Source of the DNA: Singulisphaera sp. GP187
GTDB taxonomy: Bacteria > Planctomycetota > Phycisphaerae > Phycisphaerales > SM1A02
Assembly (NCBI GenBank): GCA_945888705.1
Contig: CAMDAQ010000004.1
Span: 1 to 45,735, forward strand
Direction of reading: 5' to 3'
DNA length: 45,735 nt
In this document: positions 1-10,280 of the stretch, piece by piece
Position numbering within the stretch: position 1 is the first letter of the stretch
How the letters are laid out: every line of letters begins with the position of its first letter
Translations under genes and position numbers: made by a program
Notes under the pieces: generated by a model
The model's database searches: none
The model's input: the letters and a program-made list of their open reading frames with translations, nothing else
Told to the model about the DNA's origin: nothing

Positions 1-1037
1 TCCTTCATCACTCGGTTGAAGAGGAGGCGCCCGCGTGCGAGGCAGTCGGCATGGAAGACGGCGATGGGCGCAAGTCCGGGCCGCCTGGCGCACATCGACT
101 CCATCATGCGATCCATATCGTTGAAGATGCGATCCTCATCCCGAACAGTCAGCCAGAGCTGCGTTCCTTCGACCGCATCGGTGGCGTAGATCAACTCGCC
201 GGCCGCCGTGTGGTGCGTCACCGCGCGAAGGATGTGGTCATTGCCGTATTCGGCAGCAATCGCCGGCGGCAGTTCTTCGGCCAGCGCGCCAATCGGGATC
301 GTGTCGCCTTCCATCGCGTTGGGGCCGAGCCCGAGCCGTTCCAGGAAGATCGTCCATGCGGGCTCGCCCTCGAGCTCGATGATGCGGTTGCCGCGGGCCT
401 TGGTGATGGTCATGGTCGGACCGACAGCGATGAAGCCGTGGCTCGCCTGAGTCTCGAAGGCGAGCGTCGGGTCCCAGATGCCCACGGCGAACGCCGCATG
501 CTGGAAGCGCACGCCATCGATCGCCTGATAGGTGACCACGCCCTGCATCTGGTCGGAGCTGGTCGCCCCGAAGATCACCACGTCGGGACCGAGCACCGAC
601 TCGATCCCTTGGATGATGCGATCGTTGGCGATGTCGATGCCGGACGCGAGCAGGTAGACCATGCGCACCGGATGCGGCGTGCCGAGCAGGCCGCGCGCGA
701 GCTCGACCCCCTTGTCGAACGAACTGTCGCCGAAGAGGCCATCGACCTGCGAGACGGCGAACCCCTCGCCGGACACGCACATGATCGCGATGTCGTGCAG
801 CGACTCGCCGGGCCCCTCGCGGCCGATCACGCCGGCGCAGGACGCAGCGAGCACACGGGCGCCCGGGCAGCGCGCCTGCACGACCTTGGACAGCGTGGCC
901 ACGTCATGGCCGACGCAGGCATTGATGAACACCAGCCCGCACGCAGGCGACGACGAGCCAGTGGCAAGCTCGATGGCCTCGAGGACGGCACGTTCGGGAT
1001 TGACGGCACGGGTGTTGGCTGAGTGGAACTCGAGCAT
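1..1037 (-). CDS. FIST-domain sensory protein, 3' end cut by window edge
   Basis: This frame reads without a stop from an ATG at 1037 to the window edge, giving about 345 residues that start MLEFHSANTRAV. The order matches FIST_N (roughly residues 25-215, with LVFINACVGHD and VLAASCAGVIG) followed by FIST_C (roughly 220-345, with ELEGEPAWTIFLERLG and IAVFHADCLARGRLLFN). FIST domains are predicted small-ligand sensors, often fused or linked to histidine kinases, GGDEF proteins or chemotaxis proteins. No output domain lies in the visible part, so any partner would be in the missing tail or next door. A GGAGG sits 4 bases before the start, which supports it. The gene diverges from prfC. The family call is secure; the ligand is unknown. 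Confidence 0.85.
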   Translation of the reverse strand, partial: MLEFHSANTRAVNPERAVLEAIELATGSSSPACGLVFINACVGHDVATLSKVVQARCPGARVLAASCAGVIGREGPGESLHDIAIMCVSGEGFAVSQVDGLFGDSSFDKGVELARGLLGTPHPVRMVYLLASGIDIANDRIIQGIESVLGPDVVIFGATSSDQMQGVVTYQAIDGVRFQHAAFAVGIWDPTLAFETQASHGFIAVGPTMTITKARGNRIIELEGEPAWTIFLERLGLGPNAMEGDTIPIGALAEELPPAIAAEYGNDHILRAVTHHTAAGELIYATDAVEGTQLWLTVRDEDRIFNDMDRMMESMCARRPGLAPIAVFHADCLARGRLLFNRVMK

Positions 1038-1199
1038 GGGGCCTCCACGATTGGCTTGCAGGTCGCAGCCCCGGTGCTGCGGCATGGGGGCCATCTTCGT
1101 CGGATGCCGTCCGCCCGTGCGTCTCCAAGTCTACGCGTCAGCCGTGGCTCACCCCTCAAGCCGGAGCAAGGTTCCGTGTACCCTGATCGGCCCTTCGCC

Positions 1200-2858
<1,659 letters not shown>

Positions 2859-2934
2859 TCGCGCGCAGACCGGGGCCGCGGCCTCACGCGGCGTGCGCCG
2901 TCCTCGCCCAGCGCCCACGTGCGTCACGCACCGC

Positions 2935-3789
2935 TCAGTTCGGGGCCACCCTCGACGCGACGGCATCGAGCAGGCGGTCCGCCGCTGACGGCGCACGATC
3001 GAGGAAGAGCGACGGCTCGACGAGCTCCAGCTCCATGAGGAGCGGCTGGCCGCATCGGCCGATCGCCAGATCCACCCGCGCGTAGGCGGGCACGCCATGA
3101 CCGAGCCGATTCGTCGCGTCGAGCACGCGTTGCGCCACGTCGAGTTCCTCGGCGGTGGGCTCGACCAGACCCCGCGACTGCTCCGGCTCGCCTGACCACC
3201 GCGCTCCCTTGCGGACGGCATGCGAGAACGAGCCAGCGATCATGACGAGGTTCGTCTCGCCTCGATCGATGACACTCGGGAGGAAGGGCTGCACGAGCAG
3301 TTCGCGGTTCGCATGCTCCGCCCGGTGCGACGCTGCTCGAGCACGATCGCCCGCTGCCACGCGGATCGTGCCGAACGAACCTGCGCTCTCCGCGGGCTTG
3401 AGCACGAGTTCGCCATGGCGGGCAAAGGTCTCGTGCCAGTCGTGGGATTCGCCGGGGCTCAGCAGCGTCGTGGGCACGATCGGAACGCCGTGGGCCGCGA
3501 GGTCGAGCAGGTACCGCTTGTGCAGGTTCCAGTGCAGCGTCCGGGGTGGGTTCACGAGCAAGGTCCGTGCCCCAGTCGAGTCGATCCAGCGCCGGAACGC
3601 ATCGATCTTGCCGAGATAGTCCCACGTCGATCGCACGAGGACCGCATCGAACTCGCTCCACGCGACGGCTGCATCGTCCCACACGTGCGCCTGGCACGCC
3701 CAACCGCGATTCGACGCCGCCACCGTAAGCGCGGGCAGATCGCCGTCGGGCCGTGGAAGTTCGCGTGCGGTGACGAGAGCGATGCGCAT
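2935..3789 (-). CDS. ATP-grasp domain protein, substrate unknown
   Basis: A 284-residue soluble protein starting MRIALVTARELPRPDGD. The first 90 residues form a Rossmann-like preATP-grasp region (FDAVLVRSTWDYLGK). The ATP-grasp fold follows, with the nucleotide lysine in ELVLKPAESAGSFGT, the linker LLVQPFLP, and metal-binding acidic residues in YARVDLAIG and LLMELELVEPSLFL. It resembles the orphan ATP-grasp proteins related to the D-cycloserine enzyme DcsG and to glutathione synthetase, which join a carboxylate to an amine or thiol using ATP. No amino-acid or peptide pathway gene is adjacent, so the substrate cannot be inferred. The start is supported by TACGAT at 3796-3801, six bases upstream; an earlier in-frame start at 3852 would cover that box. 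Confidence 0.82.
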   Translation of the reverse strand: MRIALVTARELPRPDGDLPALTVAASNRGWACQAHVWDDAAVAWSEFDAVLVRSTWDYLGKIDAFRRWIDSTGARTLLVNPPRTLHWNLHKRYLLDLAAHGVPIVPTTLLSPGESHDWHETFARHGELVLKPAESAGSFGTIRVAAGDRARAASHRAEHANRELLVQPFLPSVIDRGETNLVMIAGSFSHAVRKGARWSGEPEQSRGLVEPTAEELDVAQRVLDATNRLGHGVPAYARVDLAIGRCGQPLLMELELVEPSLFLDRAPSAADRLLDAVASRVAPN

Positions 3790-3795
3790 CCAACG

Positions 3796-3801
3796 ATCGT
3801 A
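3796..3801 (-). promoter_or_regulatory. Leaderless -10 box of the ATP-grasp gene
   Basis: On the minus strand TACGAT is followed by CGTTGG and then the ATG at 3789. The six-base gap would put the transcript start on the start codon. No Shine-Dalgarno sequence is present. Confidence 0.5.
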
Positions 3802-3940
3802 CGACCCGGGCGCCAGATGCAGCGGGCCTGCGTCGCGCGGCAGCGACGGCACGATCCAGCGGCTGGTGGGGTTGTTCGGGTGGGCGGGTGGCGAAGCGAC
3901 ATGAGCACGTGCAGCGCGACGAGGCCAAGGCCCGGCGCCC

Positions 3941-6187
3941 TCACCCGCTTCGGCGCAGCAACCGCAGGCTGTTGAGCACGACGCTGACGCTGCTGAGGGC
4001 CATGGCCGCGCTGGCGAGCATGGGCGGCAGCATCCAGCCGGTCCACGGCCACAGCGCGCCGGCGGCCAGCGGGATCATCACCGCGTTGTAGCCGAAGGCC
4101 CAACACAGGTTCTGCTTGATCGTCCGCAGCGTGCGGCGCGCAGCACGCACCGCGATCGGCAGCGCAGCAAGGTCCCCGCGCATCAGCGTGATGTCCGCGG
4201 CCTCGAGCGCGATCGCGGCACCGCAACCCATGGCGATGCCCACCTCGGCCTGCGCGAGTGCAGGTGCATCGTTGATGCCGTCGCCCACCATGGCCACGCG
4301 CGCGCCGCCAAGCTGCAGTTCGATGATCGTGCCCGCCTTGTCATGCGGCAGCACGCCCGCGATCACGCGATCGATCCCTACCTCGGCGGCGATCGCCCTG
4401 GCCGGAGCCGCACGATCGCCGGTCAGCATCACTGGCTCGATGCCAAGCGCTCGCAGCGAGGCGACGGCCGCTCGACTGCTTGGACGCGATGCATCGCGGA
4501 GCTGGATCGATCCAAGCACGCGATCGTCCACGGCGACGAGGGCCATCGACGAGGCGTCGTCCTCGGTGGTCGGCACCGACACTCCGACCGTCGCGAGCCA
4601 CACTGGCGTCCCAACGCGAACGCGCTGGCCACCGACGATGCCCTCCACGCCCTGCCCCGGATGGGCAACGACCTCGGTGGAGGGCTTGGGCAGGATCCCC
4701 CGCTCATCCGCGGCGGCGACGATGGCCCGCGCCAGTGGGTGCTCGCTTGATCGCTCGACCGACGCAGCGACCGTGATCAGCTCGCGCTCGGTCGATCCGG
4801 CGAACGCGGTCACGCTCGAGACACGCGGTCGACCTTCGGTGATCGTGCCCGTCTTGTCGAGGACGATCGTGGTCGTGCACGCGAGCGCCTCGAGCGCTGC
4901 GCCGCCCTTGACGAGGATGCCCCGGCGCGCCGCCGCCGCCGTACCGGCCATGATGGCCGCGGGCGTCGCGAGCCCCATCGCGCATGGGCACGCGATGATC
5001 AGCGTCGAGACCATCGCCACGATCGCTCGGGCAACCCGGTCCTCGGCGGGCCCAAGCAGCAGCCACGCCGCCGCCGTGAGGACGGCGATCGCCAGCACCA
5101 CGGGCACGAAGCGCGCGCTGACGCGATCGGCCAATCGCGCGATCGGAGCCTTGCTTCCCTGCGCATCCTCGACCGCTCGCACGACCTGCGCAAGCACCGT
5201 GGCGCTGCCCACCTGCTTGGCGATCATGCGCAGCGCACCCGATCCGTTGACCGTTCCGCCGAGCACGCGATCGCCAGGGGCCTTGTCGACGGGCATCGGC
5301 TCGCCGGTCAGCATCGATTCATCCACGCTCGATCGCCCCGACTCGATCGTGCCGTCGACCGGCACGCGGCTGCCAGGGCGGATCACGACGAGATCCCCCA
5401 CGGCGACCTCCGTCGCGCTGATCTCGCATTCGGTCCCACCGCGAAGCACCACCGCCCGTGGCGGAGCAAGATCCACGAGCGATTCGATCGCGTGGCTGGC
5501 CGAGCGCGTGGCGCGCCATTCGAGCCATTTGCCCAGCGTGACCAGCACGACGATCGATGCCGCTGCCTCGAACTGCACCGGCGCGCCGTGCGCTTCGGCC
5601 GCGCCTGCATCGCGCACCATGTCGGCGATCGATGGAACCAGCAGGACCAGCATCGACCAGAGCCACGCCACGCCGCTGCCGAGCGCGACCAACGTGTCCA
5701 TCGACGTCGTGCCGACCATGGCCTGCCGCCAGGCGCGCACGATGAACGGCCAACCGCAGACGGCCATCGCCGCCGTGCCCAAGACCGCTTGCACCCAATC
5801 GGTCCACGCGCCGTGCAGCCACGCCACGCTGCCATGCGTCATCGCGATCGCCACGACTGGCGCCGCGAGCAGGATGCCCACGATCATCCGCGACTTCAGG
5901 TCGCATCCCTCTGCTTCGCGCGCGGCCACCATGGCGGCGCGCGGATCGTCGCCATCGCGCGGCACGATGGTGTGATAGCCCAGTCGTTCGACAGCCTGGG
6001 CGAGCACCTGCGACGTGACCCCTTCATCGCACTCGAGCGTCGCCGTACGGTTGGCGAAGTTGACGCTCGCCTTCCTGACACCGGGTACGGCGGCGAGCCC
6101 ACGCTCGATCTTGAGCGCACACGCGGCACACGACATGCCGCCGATCGGCAGCGTGCGGCGTTCGTCGTTCGGGGCGGCCTGGTCCAC
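3941..6187 (-). CDS. copA: Cu(I)-exporting P1B-type ATPase, CopA family
   Basis: A 748-residue inner-membrane pump that uses ATP to move Cu(I) out of the cytoplasm. An N-terminal HMA domain carries GGMSCAAC (Cys20, Cys23). Then come the TGE actuator ([10 protein letters not shown]), the membrane metal site CPC near residue 400, the phosphorylated aspartate in DKTGTIT near residue 443, the HP motif in SSEHPLARA and the hinge [10 protein letters not shown] in the seventh helix ([10 protein letters not shown]) and MALSS in the eighth are the Cu(I)/Ag(I) signature. The start is a GTG; TAGACT six bases before it suggests leaderless transcription. It lies 9 bp behind the acyltransferase gene, whose stop codon overlaps this -10 box. 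No CopZ or CueR/CsoR-like gene is next to it. Confidence 0.95.
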   Translation of the reverse strand: MDQAAPNDERRTLPIGGMSCAACALKIERGLAAVPGVRKASVNFANRTATLECDEGVTSQVLAQAVERLGYHTIVPRDGDDPRAAMVAAREAEGCDLKSRMIVGILLAAPVVAIAMTHGSVAWLHGAWTDWVQAVLGTAAMAVCGWPFIVRAWRQAMVGTTSMDTLVALGSGVAWLWSMLVLLVPSIADMVRDAGAAEAHGAPVQFEAAASIVVLVTLGKWLEWRATRSASHAIESLVDLAPPRAVVLRGGTECEISATEVAVGDLVVIRPGSRVPVDGTIESGRSSVDESMLTGEPMPVDKAPGDRVLGGTVNGSGALRMIAKQVGSATVLAQVVRAVEDAQGSKAPIARLADRVSARFVPVVLAIAVLTAAAWLLLGPAEDRVARAIVAMVSTLIIACPCAMGLATPAAIMAGTAAAARRGILVKGGAALEALACTTTIVLDKTGTITEGRPRVSSVTAFAGSTERELITVAASVERSSEHPLARAIVAAADERGILPKPSTEVVAHPGQGVEGIVGGQRVRVGTPVWLATVGVSVPTTEDDASSMALVAVDDRVLGSIQLRDASRPSSRAAVASLRALGIEPVMLTGDRAAPARAIAAEVGIDRVIAGVLPHDKAGTIIELQLGGARVAMVGDGINDAPALAQAEVGIAMGCGAAIALEAADITLMRGDLAALPIAVRAARRTLRTIKQNLCWAFGYNAVMIPLAAGALWPWTGWMLPPMLASAAMALSSVSVVLNSLRLLRRSG

Positions 6188-6193
6188 CCGGGC

Positions 6194-6199
6194 AGTCTA
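6194..6199 (-). promoter_or_regulatory. Leaderless -10 box of copA, overlapping a stop codon
   Basis: TAGACT, GCCCGG, then GTG at 6187 on the minus strand. The TAG of the hexamer is also the stop codon of the acyltransferase gene. copA may thus be transcribed alone as well as by read-through. Confidence 0.5.
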
Positions 6200-7384
6200 G
6201 GACCCACGCCGCGGCGCCACGATCATCAGCACCGCCTCGTAGCTGAGCACAAGGAGCACGGACACGATCACGAACGAGATCGAGAACCTGCCGAGCGCTC
6301 CGGCGGGCACCCCGCTCACGATCCATGGCACGACCACGCACAGCGGAAGGTGCACGAGGTAGATCCAGAACGAGGCGTCGACGAGCCACCGGATGGCAGG
6401 CCTCGGTCGCGCCAGCACCCGCTCGGCCACACCGATCAGGCCAAGCACAAGCAGCCAACACGCGACGGCGCTCGTGGCCTGCGCGGCAACCAAGAGCATC
6501 GGTGCAGGCCGTTGCCCGTGTCCCGTGACGGCAAACCACGCGATCGCCGCGACGAGCGCGACCACCAACGCGCCAAGGCCGAGCGACAGATGCAACCAGC
6601 CCGTCCTCACGAGCCGCTCCACCGTACCCGCCTCTCGACGGATGCACCAGCCGCCCACGAAGTACAGCGCGTAGCACGCCAGGATGGCCGGCGACACCAC
6701 GAACGAATGCGGCGTATCGATGCCCGGACGGTGCATCGGCAGCATGGTGATCGTCGTGAGCGCGGCGAGAACCGGAACGAGCAGCCAGCGTGCGCGACCC
6801 ATGAGGAGCGCATGCCGTGCGCGCGTCGCAAACGACCGGAGCGAACCGGGCGCCATCGCGGCCACAGCGACGACCGGCAGCGAGATGAGCTGGAAGATGA
6901 TCAGCACCTCAAGGAACCAGAGGTGGATCGGCACCGGATTGACCCACGGATGCTTGATCGCGGCTGCGAAGAGCGCGGCCCGTGTGGCGTCGTCGACTTG
7001 ATCGGTCTGCAACCGCACGAAGACGAAGGCCAGCATCGTCAGGGGAAACAGCACGAACCACGACACGACCGAGGGCAGCAGGATCCGCTGCGCACGGTTG
7101 CGGGCATAGCCCCACGCACCACGCCGCTCGATGAGCATCGCCGAGAAGTAGCCGCTCATGACGAAGAAGACCGGCATGCGGAAGGTGTGGATCGTGAGCA
7201 CGACGAGGCCCGCCAGCGGGCTGCGCGCCGGATCGCGGAAGGGCCACGTGCCATCCTCCGGTCCCTCGACGTAGTTGATCGCCAGATGCAGCACGACACC
7301 CAGCAGCATCATGCTGCCGCGCAGCGCATCGATGCCGTGGTGGCGTTCCGTCGGGATCGGCGGAGGGGGTGCGAACGACGACAT
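6197..7384 (-). CDS. Acyltransferase 3 family integral membrane protein
   Basis: A 395-residue polytopic membrane protein. It opens with the family hallmark HHGIDALRGSMMLLGVVLHLAINY (conserved Arg and His in the first helix) and FRMPVFFVMSGYFSAML (second helix), followed by about eight more hydrophobic stretches. It resembles the OpgC/MdoC branch, which transfers acyl groups such as succinyl or acetyl onto glycans at the periplasmic face. The true acceptor is unknown. The N-terminus MSSFAPPPPIPTE is proline-rich and cytoplasmic. A TAGTAC box six bases before the start is a weaker version of the local leaderless signal. It precedes copA by 9 bp, but I see no functional link to copper. Confidence 0.88.
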   Translation of the reverse strand: MSSFAPPPPIPTERHHGIDALRGSMMLLGVVLHLAINYVEGPEDGTWPFRDPARSPLAGLVVLTIHTFRMPVFFVMSGYFSAMLIERRGAWGYARNRAQRILLPSVVSWFVLFPLTMLAFVFVRLQTDQVDDATRAALFAAAIKHPWVNPVPIHLWFLEVLIIFQLISLPVVAVAAMAPGSLRSFATRARHALLMGRARWLLVPVLAALTTITMLPMHRPGIDTPHSFVVSPAILACYALYFVGGWCIRREAGTVERLVRTGWLHLSLGLGALVVALVAAIAWFAVTGHGQRPAPMLLVAAQATSAVACWLLVLGLIGVAERVLARPRPAIRWLVDASFWIYLVHLPLCVVVPWIVSGVPAGALGRFSISFVIVSVLLVLSYEAVLMIVAPRRGS

Positions 7385-7390
7385 GTCGTG

Positions 7391-7396
7391 GTACTA
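7391..7396 (-). promoter_or_regulatory. Possible leaderless -10 box of the acyltransferase gene
   Basis: TAGTAC, CACGAC, then ATG at 7384 on the minus strand. The last base departs from TANNNT, so this is the weakest member of the set. It overlaps the end of the upstream methyltransferase gene. Confidence 0.3.
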
Positions 7397-8005
7397 CCAC
7401 ACTCGCATCGCACGGGCACCCGTGCAGTGGTAGACGCCACCGGGCGGGACGTTGAGTCCCACAAACCTGAATCGGACGGTGCGAAAATACCGTCGGTAGA
7501 GACCACGGTAGAGCATCGGAAGCTCGGTCAGCTGGCTGAACGTGGCACCGGGTGTGGCGGCTGCCACGATCGACAGCACGGCGCGGCGCGCGGACTCAGG
7601 AAGGCTCGGGAACGGCAGCCCACTGATGACGAGGTCGAACGGGCCCGCTGCCTCAAGTCGCTCCCGCAGCTGCGTCACACAGCCGAAGAGAATCGTCGCG
7701 CGATCGGACCCGCGCTGCAGGAACGGCGCGAAATCATCGAGCAACTCGACCGCAACGAGCGCGCTGCCGGAGTGCATGCGGTGGAGGATCGTCCGGGTCA
7801 CCACGCCGGTTCCCGCCCCGAGTTCGAGAATCCGCTGCGGCCGCGTCGGATCGACCCACCGGCACAGCTCGCGGCACATCCATCGGCTCGATGGCGTGGC
7901 GCTGGCGATCGTCGTGCCGCGACGCAGCAGAGCCCGGAGGAACGCCAAGCGTTCGGCGAGTCGATCAGATGGTTCGATGGATCGGATCTGTCCATGAGTG
8001 GGCAT
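7394..8005 (-). CDS. SAM-dependent methyltransferase, PmtA-like (phospholipid N-methyltransferase)
   Basis: A 203-residue cytoplasmic enzyme from ATG 8005; ATG 8029 would add eight residues. The SAM-binding motif I is ILELGAGTGVVTRTIL, motif II is SALVAVELLDDFAPFL and motif IV is FDLVISGLPFPSLP. The C-terminal FVGLNVPPGGVY matches the N(I/V)PPA-x-VY ending of the PmtA group, which methylates phosphatidylethanolamine towards phosphatidylcholine. A basic, amphipathic N-terminus (RLAERLAFLRALLRRG) fits membrane association. A relative of the rRNA adenine dimethylases (KsgA fold) is less likely because the NLPY-type motif is absent. It ends 10 bp before the acyltransferase start and may share its transcript. 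Confidence 0.75.
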   Translation of the reverse strand: MPTHGQIRSIEPSDRLAERLAFLRALLRRGTTIASATPSSRWMCRELCRWVDPTRPQRILELGAGTGVVTRTILHRMHSGSALVAVELLDDFAPFLQRGSDRATILFGCVTQLRERLEAAGPFDLVISGLPFPSLPESARRAVLSIVAAATPGATFSQLTELPMLYRGLYRRYFRTVRFRFVGLNVPPGGVYHCTGARAMRVW

Positions 8006-8083
8006 GAGGGGATTCCACGGCCGATGCATGCAGACCGTGCGAACACGCAGTCAAGGATGCGTGACGATGATCAGTGTCCCGGG

Positions 8084-8089
8084 TAGGTT
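8084..8089 (+). promoter_or_regulatory. Possible short-leader -10 box of the SET gene
   Basis: TAGGTT lies nine bases before the ATG at 8099, slightly longer than the 6-7 seen elsewhere, giving a leader of about three bases. No Shine-Dalgarno sequence is visible. Confidence 0.35.
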
Positions 8090-8098
8090 CCGTGCCCG

Positions 8099-8599
8099 AT
8101 GCCGACCGATCCTCCCTTCGCCGTCCGGCCCGTGCGCAACGGCCGGGGCCTCGTGGCCCTGCAGCGATTCGAGCGCGATGCCGTGATCCTCGACCTGCGT
8201 GGCCGCATCGTGTCGGCAGCCGCGGTCTGGTCCATGTGGGACCGCGATCCGCGGCGCGCGGCCAATTGCATTCGCTTCGGGCCGGAGTCGTACCTCGATC
8301 CGGGCTCGCGGCCCGGCGCATTCGCGAACCACTCGTGCCGGCCGGCGACGGCCCTCTTCCGCGAGGGCCGACGACTGCTGGTCGTCGCGCTGCGCACCAT
8401 TCGAGTGGGCGATGAGCTCACGCACGACTACTCGACCTTCTTGGGTGCCGATGATGTCTGGACCATGGGCTGCAACTGCGGCGAGCGCGGATGCCGCGGG
8501 CGCATCGGGCGGTTCGACCGGCTTCCGCCGCGCACGCTGGCGGCCTACCGCGCCCAAGGCCTGATCCCGGACTTCATCGAAGCCACCGCGCAGGATTGA
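8099..8599 (+). CDS. SET-domain protein (putative protein lysine methyltransferase)
   Basis: A 166-residue protein that is essentially one SET domain. The N-terminal strand has NGRGLVALQRFERDAVI. The pseudoknot motifs are complete: FANHSCRPAT (NHSC) and GDELTHDYS (ELxxDY). A post-SET-like cysteine cluster follows (CNCGERGCRG), able to hold zinc with the SET cysteine. This matches functional SET proteins that move a methyl group from SAM to lysine. The bacterial substrate is unknown; candidates are ribosomal or DNA-binding proteins. It is divergent from the methyltransferase gene and 35 bp before the thioredoxin-like gene, which has its own start signal. The domain is common in eukaryotes and scattered in bacteria, so transfer is possible, though composition matches the neighbours. 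Confidence 0.88.
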   Translation: MPTDPPFAVRPVRNGRGLVALQRFERDAVILDLRGRIVSAAAVWSMWDRDPRRAANCIRFGPESYLDPGSRPGAFANHSCRPATALFREGRRLLVVALRTIRVGDELTHDYSTFLGADDVWTMGCNCGERGCRGRIGRFDRLPPRTLAAYRAQGLIPDFIEATAQD

Positions 8600-8621
8600 T
8601 CGTGGGCGAGCCCCCTCGCGG

Positions 8622-8627
8622 TAGCCT
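8622..8627 (+). promoter_or_regulatory. Leaderless -10 box of the DUF1573-thioredoxin gene
   Basis: TAGCCT, CTTGGCC, then ATG at 8635. The seven-base gap fits leaderless transcription and decides the start over longer in-frame alternatives that would overlap the SET gene. Confidence 0.5.
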
Positions 8628-8634
8628 CTTGGCC

Positions 8635-10161
8635 ATGCATGCTCGCCCGCTCCTGCGATGGATCTGCCGGCACGTGGCTGCGATCACCGTGGTGATCGAG
8701 CCAGCAACGCTCGACCTGGGTTCGATTCCGCTCGGCTCGGAGCGGTCGATGCCGGTCCTCCTTCGCAACACCGGAAGCGAGCCCGTGAAGGTGGTCACCG
8801 CGGCAGGCAATTGCGCGTGCACCACATCGACCTGGCCGACCGAACCCATCGCGCCAGGCGCCAGCGCCGAGGCGGTCGTCACCCTCAAGCCCAGCGAATC
8901 ACAGCGCGGCGAGCAACTCACGAAGAAGGTGAGCTTCGTGATCGAGGGCCAGGGCGTGGTCGATCTGGCGGTCGTCGCCAGCGTGCCCGCGGATCCTCAA
9001 ACTCCGACGGCTGCGCCGAGCAAGCCTGCACAGCCCGCGCGCCCCGCTACGCCGCTGCCGCCCAAGCCATCGACGGCCTTCGCTCGCGTCGATCCGCCGA
9101 TGAAGCCCGGCGTTCGCGCCGCCTTCCCTGCCTTCGATCACTGGATCGTGGGCGCACCGGAAACCGCCTGGGCGCCCGGCGTCATCTACGTGGTCGATTT
9201 CTTCGGCACCGACTGCAGCCACTGCAAGGAGTACGCCACGCTGATCGAGCAGGTCATGCGTGACTTCGGGGCCAAGGGCGTGCGCTTCATCGCGACGACC
9301 GACGAGCAGCCGGATGCGGTCCGCGCGTGGTACGGCAAGGCCGGCGTCGCTGACCACTTCCCCTGCGCGATCACGGCCGACCCGGATCGCAGCGTGCTCG
9401 CGCTCTTCCAGCACGGCACGTACCGCACCTCCACCCCGCGGTTCTTCATCATCAAGGACGGCGTCGTGCAGTGGTACGGCCACCCTAAGGTCAGCCGGCC
9501 GGTCCTCGATGCGCTGCTCGCCGGCACGTGGGACCCGCGCTCGGAGCTGGCCGATGCCGTCACCGAGAGCAACGTCGCGCGAGCGAAGAACGCGACCGAC
9601 ACGATGATCCGCTGGTGTGACCGCTCCGGCGACTGGCAGCCGCTGCTCGAGACCCTCGACAACGTCCGCGCGGCGATCCCCGAGCGCGCCGGGCAGTACG
9701 AATCGCAGCGGTTCCTGATCATGATCGGCCTGGCCAAGCAGGTCGAGCAGGGCTACGCGTTCGGCCGCGCGGTGGCGAAGGCCCGCGCCACCGAGATGGA
9801 GACGCTGCGGGCGATGTCGCGGGCGATCCTCGAGACGCCGTTCGTGAAGGTCCGTGACCTCGACTTCGCGATGGAGCTGGCCATCGCCGCCGACACCCTG
9901 GGCAAGGGCGAGGATGCCCGCGCCGCGGACACCCTCGCGCTGGCGAATTACTCGAAGGGCAACCGCGAGGCCGCCGTCACGAGCGGCGAGCGCGCGGTGC
10001 GGCTTGAGACCGATCCATCGATGAAGCGAAAGTATGAGCAGGCGCTGCAGAAGTACCGCACGGGCCCGATGGGGCCTGAGCCGAGCAAGGACCACGAGCC
10101 CGCTCCGGCCGATGCGCCCGCACAGCCGCCTCGACGCGGACAGCGCCCTGCAGGCCAGTGA
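8635..10161 (+). CDS. DUF1573 and thioredoxin-like fusion protein
   Basis: A 508-residue protein. Residues about 18-110 are a DUF1573 immunoglobulin-like domain (EPATLDLGSIPLGS, TGSEPVKVV, NCACTTS). A proline/alanine linker (about 115-150) leads to a thioredoxin-like domain with YVVDFFGTDCSHCKEY, whose CSHC is the redox pair, and the cis-proline region STPRFFIIKDG. The last 200 residues are helical and repeat-like, and the extreme C-terminus is rich in P, A and Q. DUF1573 and TlpA-like domains usually act in the periplasm. The N-terminus (MHARPLLRWICRHVAAITVVIEP) has no convincing signal peptide and runs straight into the first strand, which is odd. Role in thiol redox or envelope protein folding is inferred. 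Confidence 0.8.
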   Translation: MHARPLLRWICRHVAAITVVIEPATLDLGSIPLGSERSMPVLLRNTGSEPVKVVTAAGNCACTTSTWPTEPIAPGASAEAVVTLKPSESQRGEQLTKKVSFVIEGQGVVDLAVVASVPADPQTPTAAPSKPAQPARPATPLPPKPSTAFARVDPPMKPGVRAAFPAFDHWIVGAPETAWAPGVIYVVDFFGTDCSHCKEYATLIEQVMRDFGAKGVRFIATTDEQPDAVRAWYGKAGVADHFPCAITADPDRSVLALFQHGTYRTSTPRFFIIKDGVVQWYGHPKVSRPVLDALLAGTWDPRSELADAVTESNVARAKNATDTMIRWCDRSGDWQPLLETLDNVRAAIPERAGQYESQRFLIMIGLAKQVEQGYAFGRAVAKARATEMETLRAMSRAILETPFVKVRDLDFAMELAIAADTLGKGEDARAADTLALANYSKGNREAAVTSGERAVRLETDPSMKRKYEQALQKYRTGPMGPEPSKDHEPAPADAPAQPPRRGQRPAGQ

Positions 10162-10250
10162 CGGTGCTTGACGATTCGTGATGTGCGTGCCGGGCCGTGA
10201 TCGAGCCTGATGATTCGTGATCGTTGCGTACCGTATTGAGACGGATCGGA

Positions 10251-10279
10251 CGCGGGCGGGCCGCCCTGAGCTGCCCGCG
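10251..10279. terminator. GC-rich hairpin between convergent genes
   Basis: Arms CGCGGGC (10251-10257) and GCCCGCG (10273-10279) form a 7-bp stem, with a second small GC stem possible in the loop. It lies between the ends of the thioredoxin-like gene and uup. No T-run follows on either strand, so this is only a possible terminator. The rest of the 119-bp gap holds two copies of GATTCGTGAT (10173-10182 and 10212-10221) and nothing else I recognise. Confidence 0.3.
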
Positions 10280-10280
10280 G

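Noticed and set aside
2859-2934. A terminator between prfC and the ATP-grasp gene
   Set aside because: Only a 5-bp GTGCG/CGCAC stem and a GGCCGCGGCC palindrome are present, with no T-run. Such pairing is expected by chance here.
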